A stretch of 64,000 nt of DNA from Allodiplogaster sudhausi (lineage: Eukaryota > Nematoda > Chromadorea > Rhabditida > Diplogasteridae), in assembly GCA_945643635.1 (NCBI GenBank), contig CALZFC010000035.1, positions 435,001 through 499,000 of the forward strand, read 5' to 3'. Positions 40,101 to 49,426 of this stretch are shown in pieces (within the stretch, counting starts at the first letter, position 1; every line of letters starts with the position of its first letter). Both the position numbers and the translations under genes were made by a program. Under the pieces are notes generated by a model. It was not told the origin of the DNA. It was given only the letters and a program-made list of their open reading frames with translations, and searched no databases.

Positions 40101-41760
40101 TGACCGCGGTAGATGCATAATGGTAGATCATTGGTAGATTAATGGTAGATCAACGGTAGATCAATTGTACATCAATGGTAGATCCAGAATCTTTCTCTCT
40201 ATTTTAATATATTTTAATACTAGTTCTTCCTCATTAATTGTAAAAGCAGTCTCGCTCGATGAGCGGACAACTTTGATCTTCAAAAGGGCTCTAGCCTTTC
40301 TTATTCGCGCAGCTGCATCCGAGAGTGGCGAAGGTAGATCAGAGCTATCGTCGTCCGTCACAACCACTGGCTGTTCTCTGAAAATGGCAAAAAAACGCAT
40401 TTATTTATTTATCAGATATGAGAATACAAATATGTATATATACAGTACCGCCCAACATTTCTAGTACATATATTAATTATATTAATTATATTAATATAAT
40501 TAATTTCAATTGATTTTTCAGCGCTCATGGCGCATTTCAACGTAATTTTCTGTACAAATTAGACGTTGGAAACATTAGTTTCTCAAAGAAAGTAGACACT
40601 GACGAGAAAATTCATGTTTTAGTCTGAAATCCATTTGAAAATGCAGCGCAATTGCGAATTTAGTGCGGCGCAATTGCGCTGCATATTTCAAATAATTTCG
40701 GGCTAAAACATGAATTTTCTCGTCAACGTCTACTTTGATTGAGAAACTAATGTTTCCAACGTATTTATCTGCATCGAATTAGTCTAGTTTCTACAGAAAA
40801 CTACGTTGAAATGCGCCATAAGCGCTAAAAAATCAATTGAAATTATTTATATTAATATAATTAATATATGTACCAGAAATGTTGGGCGGTACTGTATATA
40901 TATATACAAATATATCGATTTTATGAATTAGAACACGAACAATAATAGCTTTGTCGTTGATGATTCGCGAGTGAGTGGGGGGCCGATTACGCTGCAACTA
41001 TATCAGTGTTGCTCCCTTCAGACGTTGATTTTAACAAATAATGTCAAACTGAATAGACAAACAAAAACTTGGCAGATCGTTCGATAGCACTAATTTCGAG
41101 AGTTGCCAGTCGTATACTTTATTTATGGCACCAATGTTACATGTGGTATGTGAAATTAGCAAAAAAAAAAGTGAAGAATACTATTAATAATCAACAATTT
41201 ATCGTTGTATCGGGTCCATTGTGAGATAAAACGTCAACATTCGAGTGGGAGAGGCTGGTCAGAGTAGGATAATAATGAATTAACCCAGCCCATATACCGT
41301 TTGTTGCCGCCGAGAAGGGTCGCGGCCGCGGTCGCCGTCTCGTGCTTGCCGTTGATTGTGTCGGAGGATAGGACGTCTTCGATGCAACGCACGGCCTTGA
41401 TACGGCCGCCGCCACGCATCATCGCCTTCCGACGCACGTCTTCTGCCTATGTGTGAGAGAATAAAATTAATTTTTTTTCTAATCAGTTTTTTGTTGTTGC
41501 CTGGGTGATATTTCCCCAGTGTCTCTCCCGTTAACTTTCCATGAAATACAAACTAGAAGATTTCCCAGTTCCATGACAACAAAACCTTTTGCATAAATTG
41601 TGAATCTGCAACGAGATGTGTCGCTTCGGAAAGATCGATCAGCTGCCAGACTTCATCTTAACGAATGAATTAAGTCAAGAATGCCACCTCTCGCACTTTC
41701 TATTGTAAGTTAAGCTTTCCGTAATCACTTTTGTATCATTGTTCCTTTACTAATTGATAA

Positions 41761-41799
<39 letters not shown>

Positions 41800-41815
41800 C
41801 CTCTTTCTCTCTCTT

Positions 41816-41855
<40 letters not shown>

Positions 41856-42598
41856 TTCCACACCTATGGTGCCCCATCCATTGACGCAGACGACCGGACA
41901 GCCGAGTAGCGAGCATGCGAGCTGAACGAAGACAGCCTGGCCGGTCGTACCTAACAATAAGTAAGGTCACCAAGAAGCCAATCTTTTCCACGTTATCATT
42001 TCGCTCTAGACAATGCAAATAATAAAAAAACAGCAACGGATATCATTTAACTTTTTCATTTATTAAGGTTTATTTACGAGATTAATGAGGTTATTGAGGA
42101 GATGACAAAAACTTATTGTAAGAAAAAAGATTGAAGCTGATAAGTGAGCAAACCTATAATACATTATTGATTAAATAGACCGAACTAATAAGTATTAAAA
42201 AAAGAAGCTGATTGTGAGCGCAAACCTGTGATGAGCGCGACTCGTGACGTGGGCGTCGCGCCAATCTCGCGCAGTCTCGTCTGGCACATCTCGGCCCACT
42301 GTTTGATCTCCGAGAAGCGCCACTGCTTCCCAGTGTCCGCGTCCACCTGAGGGGGTTTCTCTTATGTAATTACATACTAATTAAGTATTTAACAAAGTAA
42401 TTAATTAGTTAAATTAAATAACTCTTTAAACACACTCACAATGGCCAGATGGCTTCCGAACGCGGCGACCTTCGAGAGGACAAACTCGGCGAACGTCGCA
42501 TACGGCGTCTTGTCCCATGCGATTTGAAACGGATTTTGGATCTCCATCTCTCGCCGCGTGAAATGGAGACGGGAGGCTAAATATGTTTTGAAGGGCAT
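37115..42598 (-). CDS. Acyl-CoA synthetase / 4-coumarate-CoA ligase-like enzyme, 657 aa
   Basis: Eighteen exons, minus strand: 42598-42440, 42346-42226, 41950-41864, 41442-41298, 40377-40221, 40099-39971, 39920-39811, 39615-39504, 39301-39266, 39081-38946, 38784-38684, 38478-38334, 38198-38116, 37945-37841, 37727-37652, 37572-37496, 37378-37325, 37255-37115. It is an ANL-superfamily adenylating enzyme: acyl substrate + ATP + CoA to acyl-CoA. Visible motifs are the P-loop TSGTTGLPK (258-266), the adenine motif YGMTE (399-403), GD...YVVDRLKDIIKYKG (480 on) with the ribose-binding Asp and hinge, and the C-terminal catalytic Lys in SVCGK (Lys593). It is over 100 residues longer than plant 4CL. 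The excess is partly exon 5 (acidic and basic, poorly conserved) and a Gly/Ser/Lys-rich tail. The end RKK is not a peroxisomal SKL signal. Intron 11 has a GC donor. The substrate cannot be told from sequence. Confidence 0.9.
38497..38640 (+). repeat. Tandem repeat in intron 11 of the synthetase gene
   Basis: Repeats of TATTTCATCATCA(A/G)C with about 17-bp spacing, seven or so copies, degrading into ATC trinucleotides on the right. On the gene strand it reads as a run of Asp-Glu-Ile-rich codons, but in a frame not joined to the flanking exons. Confidence 0.75.
39421..39482 (+). repeat. (TA)n microsatellite in intron 8 of the synthetase gene
   Basis: TA dinucleotides with TATGTG interruptions in the intron between exons 8 and 9. 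Confidence 0.85.
40112..40188 (+). repeat. Short tandem repeat, unit ATGGTAGATCA, intron 5 of the synthetase gene
   Basis: Five or six copies of an AATGGTAGATCA-like unit spaced 11 to 17 bp, lying between exons 6 and 5 of the minus-strand gene. Confidence 0.75.
40443..40894. mobile_element. Palindromic MITE, TA target duplication (Tc1/mariner-type ends)
   Basis: A 452-bp element with ends CAGTACCGCCCAACATTTCT and the reverse complement, flanked by TA at 40441-40442 and 40895-40896. The two arms are complementary for most of the length (about 200 bp each) with a short centre containing GCGCAATTGC pieces. It has no coding capacity. TA duplication and CAGT ends fit the Tc1/mariner superfamily. 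It sits in intron 4 of the acyl-CoA synthetase gene, well away from both splice sites. Confidence 0.85.
41761..41853 (+). repeat. CT microsatellite next to a donor of the synthetase gene
   Basis: CT-rich on the + strand, so GA-rich in the sense of the minus-strand gene. It begins about 10 nt after the exon-3 donor (41863). Confidence 0.88.
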
Positions 42599-43851
42599 TA
42601 TCGATTTTTAAAAGAGCGCCAAATTCAACCGTAATCTGCTATTTAAATTTTCTTGACCACGCACATACATATCTCTCTAAATCATACGCTCTGTCACATT
42701 AGTATATCAAAAAGGCGAGAATTCAAGATAGAGTTTTTGGCTCCTTTTAATAGTCCTTCAATCAGCGCTCCTTTAAACTCTACAGCAACCGGTGATGTTC
42801 GGATTTTCGTATACATGTGTACATTAAAGATTCGTCATTCAGAGTCAAAAAGTAACAAAAAGAAGTATAAAAGTTGGCCAGTTTCCGGGGCCGGATCATT
42901 ATCCGCCGGAGAAAAGGCGGCCGGTCCCTTTGGCCTGTCTTGCCTATGCATTTGTGTGCGTCTCTCGTGTATCCTCCTCTCCTCATCTCATCCATTCCCA
43001 TCCATACGTGTAAACCCACTTGCACTACTGGCTTACAGCTTCTTTCTCTCGTTCTCTGTCTCTCTCTCTCTCTCTTTATCGCTCTCTCTGCCTCTGTCTC
43101 TGTCTCTCTCTCTCTCTTGCGCCGTCTTCTGCTCTCTTCTCTCTTCGCCTCTCTCTCTCTCTTGTGCTGTCTTCTGCTCTTTTCTCTCTTCTATTCTCTC
43201 TCACACTCTCTCTTCCCTCTCCCTACTCCTTTTTCTAACTCCAACATTTAGTTTCTTGTGATGCTTCTTCTTTTTTGTCCTGTCAACTTTGCCAACAACG
43301 CCCATTCTTGTGGGCCATCTCAAATGCATGCGATACTTGGCGATGGTCAGAGTGCGAAAAGGCAGTCGAGGCATCCGGAGTCTCATCACATGATAGCGAA
43401 GAATGCATGATGCCCCAGGCCGGCAAGGACACAAGTCAGGAAGAGGAAAGGGAGTCGAAATGATGATGAGTCGGAAGCGGGGCTGCTCAATGCGACAGGT
43501 CTGCCAAGAAATCGTCTCCAAATCATTGAGCCTTGACCTATTTGGACAATTCTATAATTAAACGCTTTTATCGCAGAAAAGAAACCCGTGCATTTCGATA
43601 TTCTCCTATAATTAATAATTCTCCTGATCGTGAACAACGGCAATACATACAAATACGCGATCCATCCAACAAATAAATGATGAGTACAGAAGGCAACGAA
43701 GGAAATTAGCGACAGTGGTCAGCTAAAGGAGACTGCAGTGACTACAGATAAATTTCGAATTCGATTGATATTTTAGGAGCTTTAGCGTAGAATAACAAAG
43801 TGAATTGTTTTTTTTTAATTCGATCGATCTTTTTCTTCTTCGTCTTCTTCT
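42599..43851. other. Intergenic region between synthetase and K2P channel genes
   Basis: Both neighbours are on the minus strand, so this holds the synthetase promoter and the channel 3' end. A CT-rich block lies at 43045-43240. The rest is mixed sequence with no gene recognised. The 1.25 kb spacing argues against a tight operon. Confidence 0.6.
43045..43240 (+). repeat. CT microsatellite with local duplication
   Basis: Two near-identical copies of CTTCTGCTCTCTTCTCTCTTC with preceding CT runs and TTGYGCYGT lead-ins (near 43115-43150 and 43160-43195) show a local duplication of about 45 bp inside the CT field. Confidence 0.8.
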
Positions 43852-46800
43852 TCACACATCGCTCTCCTTGTAGATGAGACACGGCACGACGACGGAGCGT
43901 CTCTTCCCGCCCGCACCACCGCGCACCGGAATGTAGACGCGATGAATGAGATTGCCGGACAACCTCACATAGCATTTGGTCAGCGACGGCGGCGCGCGGT
44001 CGTAGCTCTTATTCTGCACAATGTAGCCATCACGTTCGGTCAGGTCGTCCGGCAGCACCTGTGGTCATGCTCATCATTTTGACCAATGTTCAAAAATAAA
44101 AAATAAAATCAGAAATAGAATATTTTTCTTAATTTTTTTGAGCCTATTAATGCACAACAAAGATACTACTTTTAGATACTACTTTTAGATTACAAGATAC
44201 TACTTTTAGATTACAAGATACTACTTTTAGATTACAAGATACTACTTTTAGATAACAAAATACTAATTTTAGATTACAAGATACTACTTTTAGTCTAGTT
44301 CTCTACTCGCCTTGATGTTGTGCTCCTTCACCAGCTTGAGCACAGCGGGACTCAGCGGCTCGTAGAGAATGTTCTTCTGCTGGAAGTCGATACCGAGGTC
44401 GTAGCCGAGCTCGCGTGCCTCTCGGCTGTTCAGCACGGCGCCGCGCACCTTAAAGGAGCCAGAAAAAAAATCCATGTTTGAATTCGCGCCTTTATGCCTG
44501 ATCGAACGGCATGCGTGTTTTAGTGTGAGAACGGTCTACAAAAGTCAGGAAAATTCGAATAGATTACGGTTGAGTTTCGTGCACATTTTAAAAGGAGGAC
44601 AAATATGTTAATTGATTAATTAATTAATTAAATACAATCAAAGAGTTCATTTATGAAATCGTCTAATATAAAGATTAAAATAAAATAGAATAGAGAGAGA
44701 GAGAGAAATAGGTATAAAGATGCACCTGCACCAGCTTCCCGCCCGCCGTCTTGATCACCTCTATTCCAGTGTGCTTCAGAATATGCTCGCCAACTTGTAG
44801 GCCACTCAATTATTGATTGGTTACTATTTAATAGTATTAATTGGTTAATTGAATTAATTTGACGAAAAAGTGCCAAAATAGCACTAACGACATGACTGCT
44901 CCCTTCGCATCGCCCATCTTCGTGCCGAGGTAATGAATCTTCTGAATGTATTCAGTGCCCGCGAGATCGATGCACATCGTGGCGCTAGCAAAGAGGAAAT
45001 GTCCGATTTATCCGACTCTTAAAGTTCTTTTTCCCCGCACTTTTATGGAGCAGGGAAGTAAAGTGCGCGACTATTTTTTTAACAGTCCTCAATAGGACGA
45101 AAGAACGCGAGCGCACTGACAGCGACAGGCCAAAGATGATGTAGAGCATGGTGAAGAACATGTAGACCTGCTCGGTCGGCACAATGTCGCCGAAGCCTGT
45201 TTGGATGCATGGTAATTAACCATGTTGTATGTATGTATGTGTATGCACATACACATAAATAGATACCCGGAAAATAACTACTCTATAGAACTATGCAAAT
45301 TAATTACTATGTAGATTAATTTCTAATTACATAGATCACTTCTCCTCACCAACGGTGGCCATGGTGATGAAGCAAAAGTAGAAGGCCTCAAAGTACTGGA
45401 GGTCCTCCCACTCCTTGAAGAGGAAGCCGCCAATGGCCGTGTACGCGAGCAGCACGAGCAGCACCATGAAGACGGGGATGCGCAACTCACGATCTTCCAG
45501 CGTCGACTCTTCGTCTCAACGATTGAACATTTATATCTACACAATCATTCATAATATTTGAAAATTAACTAAATTTTTAAACAATCAATGTAAAACATAG
45601 AAGAAGAATAAGAAGAAAAGTAGCATTTTGGTGAGAGGTTAATTATATAGGTACTATATTTGTAAATATACACATAAGAAGCGTGTTCGACTGAAAAAAA
45701 GTGTTTCGGAAATGAATAGAAAAGAAAAAGGCCCGTACCCGTGCTAATCTCGTCCAGATTGAGCGAGCCGACCTTGGAGGGCGGATCCTCGCCACTGTTG
45801 AAGGAGTGCGTCGTCGAGCGATAGTGATGCGAGATGCGACGGGACTGCCGGCGGATCTGTGGAATTTGACGGATCAGGAGCGCCTTTCTTGCTACATATG
45901 TATGTATCAGCTTCCGGCATACGGATACTAATGTTGTACAAAAGCGAAAAAAAGTTGTATTTAGCTTTTCTTATATATATAGATATATTTTTTCTTGTTT
46001 AATTGTTTTCTTTAAGGGTTCTATCACACAATGCATGCAAGAAATCTGAATGAAGTATCTATGCCCTTTTATATACGTTTCTTTGTCTGTCAAGAGTGAG
46101 AGAGGGAGAACGAGAAAAAAGAGGATGTACATAGTTCTGCTCTTCTCTCTCAATCTCTCTGTCTCTCTTTTCTCTAACTCTCACTGCCTCTCTCTCTCTC
46201 TCTCGCTCTCTCTCTCTCTCCTCTCTCACCTCCTCTTCGTTCATGTCATCTACTGTGTGCGGGAGGCTTGTGTTGGCATCCTCGAGAATGGGAGATGCAC
46301 TCGCATCCAATGCATAGAAGATGGGCCAAGGAAGTTTTGCCAAGTTGATAGTCACGTCAGTGATGGGGTGGGTTTCGCGTGGGGGCATTATCAAACAATT
46401 TCCCAAAACTGCCGGGCGAAATGGGGTTAGTAGGGCAAAAAATTTGACGAAACTGTGTGAATGACCCCTTTTTGAAGAATATTATGTTAGATTTGTGCAT
46501 GTTTGTGAAGATATGTGACTTTTTTTGTTGTAAATGCTCACCTTTCGCTTAAAGGCACGATAGGAGCGGTAGAGGAAGGAGAGGAACTCGGAGAGGAACT
46601 TGCCAATGTCGGCGATCGTCACGAGCAGCAGCGGAATGCCAAACAACGCAAAGATGATGCATGCGACGCGGCCGGCCGTCGTGATCGGCACGAGATTGCC
46701 GTAGCCTGCGATAGGGAATGAGCATGGCCGAGTGGAAAGACGCTAGGGCCTAGACACAAATGACCGGGGTTCGACCCCCACGAGGGGAGTTCATTGAATC

Positions 46801-48100
46801 GGAAAGCAGAATCAACGGATGTTGTGAATAACCGTGACTGATAATGGGTAGACCTAACCAATCGTTGTTATCACCGTCGTTGCGAAGAAGATGCTGTTTG
46901 GGAATGTCCACAGCAGTTCTTCGCCGTTTGTAGCGTTGAGCAGATGCTTTTCGTTGATATATTGATTTCTGAATTATTCTGCAATTTTCTATCCTTGGTA
47001 GCCCTTGATTAATTAAAATTTGGCATGTCTCGATTAATTTGCATGATTCCAAGTATATGTTATAATGAAAATGAAAGAAACTCAATAAGAAGCTTTTTAA
47101 TCCCCTTTATATCTAACATAATATGTCGTTAAATAACTTTAAAAAGTAATGAAAAAAATAAAGATTAATGGTATAAATAAATGATTATGATTTATAGATC
47201 CGCAAAGCGCTCAAAAAAAACTGACCGAAAAGACTCAAAGATGGCTTTGACAAGCCGATTGAAGTACTCCTCGTTGATCATGTTGAATGCCTCTTTCGAG
47301 ATGGGATTCTCTTCGTCTTGAGTGACATTCCAAATGTGTTCGCGGAACTCGTTGCGTAAGCCGAAGATTGTGCTCAGCTCTCGAGCACGTTGCTAGAAAA
47401 TTGGCGATTATGATGTTTTCCTTGAAAGACCGTCAAAATGGTTCCATAATTAGATAGATGACGACTTTCAAATATGGACAGGAACTCAAAAGTTTATGAA
47501 ATCTGGTCAACCTCGAGTTCATTCGGCCCTTCGATCGCGTGAAAGATCGTCGCACCGATGAGAAGGTAGACAAAGAGCAGGAGGACAAGGCCGACGTGCG
47601 GCAGAATGCGCTTGGCGTACTGTAAAATACATACTACAAAGAGATTCCTCCATCTTATTCTCAATTAACCATATCATCATTTACCATAAATTTTATCAAA
47701 CAATTATATTATTATGAATATATATGGGCAACTGAATGAATTTGAATGAATAACGCGGGAAATTTAAATAAATAAATTAGTAACAGCAAAAAGATCAGAA
47801 TACAAAAACAAACAACGATGCATCTTCGTTCGCGAGTCTCTGAAACGGAATCGTCATCCGAGATTGGCGGGCCCGCCGCAGTCAGATCGAGCTCCATCGG
47901 AATCTCGTCCGGCGACAGCTCGCTGTCGGTTCCCTGATTTTTTTTTACCAATGATCAATGATCACGCCTAAGCATAATTAGTTAATTAATTTCACAAAAA
48001 AAGAATACAGAATACTTTACAAGAATAAACTAAACTTCTCAAAGAAGCAAATTACATCAAAACATCGTACCATGTCAAAGTCGTCCTTGTTTCGTGGCAT
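43852..48100 (-). CDS. Two-pore-domain K+ channel (TWK/K2P family), 539 aa
   Basis: Fourteen exons, minus strand: 48100-48071, 47933-47817, 47619-47512, 47392-47226, 46968-46859, 46705-46542, 46280-46230, 45856-45739, 45508-45350, 45196-45121, 44984-44889, 44804-44726, 44448-44311, 44058-43852. Topology is K2P: M1 about 56-78 (VGLVLLLFVYLLIGATIF), a long extracellular cap with an N-glycosylation site (NAT), first pore with filter TTIGYG (175-180), M2, a cytosolic loop, M3 about 299-318, second pore with filter TVGFGD (340-345), M4 ending FGLSLATMCIDL. A 165-residue cytosolic tail follows. Such channels carry background K+ current and set resting potential. The acceptor for exon 7 (46281) was chosen because it alone joins in phase; exons 5, 9 and 12 also use sites with weak pyrimidine tracts. 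Exon 13 ends at a GC donor (AAG|GCGAGT). Which TWK subfamily is unclear. Confidence 0.92.
44161..44294 (+). repeat. 21-bp tandem repeat in the last channel intron
   Basis: Unit AGATACTACTTTTAGATTACA, six to seven copies, the first shortened to 13 bp and one altered to ATAACAAAATACTAA. It fills more than half of the 252-bp intron between exons 13 and 14. Confidence 0.93.
46140..46229 (+). repeat. CT microsatellite at the exon-7 donor of the channel gene
   Basis: CT-rich on the + strand and therefore GA on the sense strand. The donor GTGAGAGAGGAGAGAG is itself the first unit of the repeat. Confidence 0.88.
46718..46790 (+). mobile_element. tRNA-derived SINE-like sequence in a channel intron
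   Basis: TGGCCGAGTGG (46725-46735) matches a Pol III A box and the D-arm of Leu/Ser tRNAs. GGTTCGACCCC (46768-46778) matches a B box with a T-arm that can close (GGGG with CCCC). The spacing of 32 nt between boxes is normal. The would-be acceptor ends (ATGAGCA and CGAGGGG) do not pair and no clean anticodon arm forms, so this is not a working tRNA. About 70 nt of unrelated tail continues toward exon 5. It lies in the 153-nt intron 46706-46858, in antisense to the channel gene. Confidence 0.6.
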
Positions 48101-48419
48101 CCTTTAGTGAGACTACGCGATTCGCCACAGGCTAAAGTAGCGTTAGGTTGTTACCGGGCTTCTTTGTAAGCAAGCAGACCTACCATGAAGCGCAGAAACA
48201 AAAAAATTATTTGACATAACGCTTGACTCTATGATCTTCTGCTTTGGCAAGGTGAGAGCATGAAAAAGTGGCCAGGGAACAAGGTGTATGTGTGCGTCTA
48301 TCTGTCTGTGCCTCTTCTCTCTCTCTATCTCTATCTCTCTATCTCTCCCTCTCTCTCTCTCTATATATATATATATTTATATCTATCTCTCTCTCTCGCT
48401 ATCTCTCTATCTTTCTCTT

Positions 48420-48477
<58 letters not shown>

Positions 48478-49426
48478 CCTCGATCACCATCTCATCATTT
48501 GACTCGCTTCATTTCTCTCATTTTCACCCACTCTTTCTCGCACTCCCCCCCCCCCCCCCCATGCTTATCCCATCTCGCCCCGAGGGCAACAGGCTGAGGC
48601 AGGAAGGAGGACAGCAGCAGCTGCTCAGCCCTCCTCTTGCAGCGGACATCTTCACACCAGTCACTACTGACGACTCAGTGCTAGCCATTCGATGATACAC
48701 AGATATTGAGAGTTAGAGAGAGAGAGAGAGAGAGAGAGAGAGCAACGAGAGAAAACAAGATGGAAAGATGGGATGGAAGAGAGTCATGGACAGATAGGCA
48801 GACAGAGTTATGAATGAAAAAAGAAGCTGCACGGTCTTTTGTTTCGAACAATTATTTCGTTTATTTAATATATATAAAAATTTTCCGTTTGTAAAGTTTT
48901 CATGTATTGCAACATTTGAGTGCATTCATGGCCCATTTGGTGTTACCAGAGCGTAAAAAGGTTGGAAAAGCGAATAATACAGTACGCCCGCTTCTTCAGC
49001 CGCACTAAATGTCGTCATTCAAATTCTTTGTACTAAATGCGGTGTTCCTGCTGCGCGTTCATTAATCATTTCCTGCTTTTGTTACTTTACATATTCATTG
49101 TTTTTTACGTCCTACAAAAGTATGTTCCCCACATCAGGGTCCAATTTACTTCGAGTTAATTCCACATATGCATCTTTTACGTTTGATTTGGTTGGCAATA
49201 CTCGCTGCCCTTTCCATTCCTTGTCCGCAAATCATTTTGTTCTTTGATATATTTTTTACGATATATATATATATATATATATATAAAGTTATTTAATTGT
49301 AGCTCTTTATATAAATCCGCGAAATTGAACCGTGCTGACTCTGTGATTATTTATTTTCTTTTTGTTCTTCTAGATATTACTGCGCAATATTTTCAAATAG
49401 TATTATTTCCCGCCCATTTCCGAGAT
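48101..49426. other. Divergent intergenic region K2P channel / POLR3F
   Basis: Contains CT and TA microsatellites at 48303-48476, a C15-type homopolymer near 48546-48560, a GA tract at 48717-48741 and a (TA)n run at 49261-49285. It should include both promoters. No conserved element recognised. Confidence 0.6.
48303..48741 (+). repeat. Compound CT/TA/C/GA microsatellites
   Basis: CT run with an embedded (TA)n (48361-48378), a pure CT run at 48426-48474, a C homopolymer of about 15 at 48546-48560, and a (GA)n tract at 48717-48741. Confidence 0.88.

Noticed and set aside
46718..46790. Functional tRNA gene
   Set aside because: A and B boxes are good but the acceptor arm does not pair and no anticodon arm forms; kept as SINE-like.
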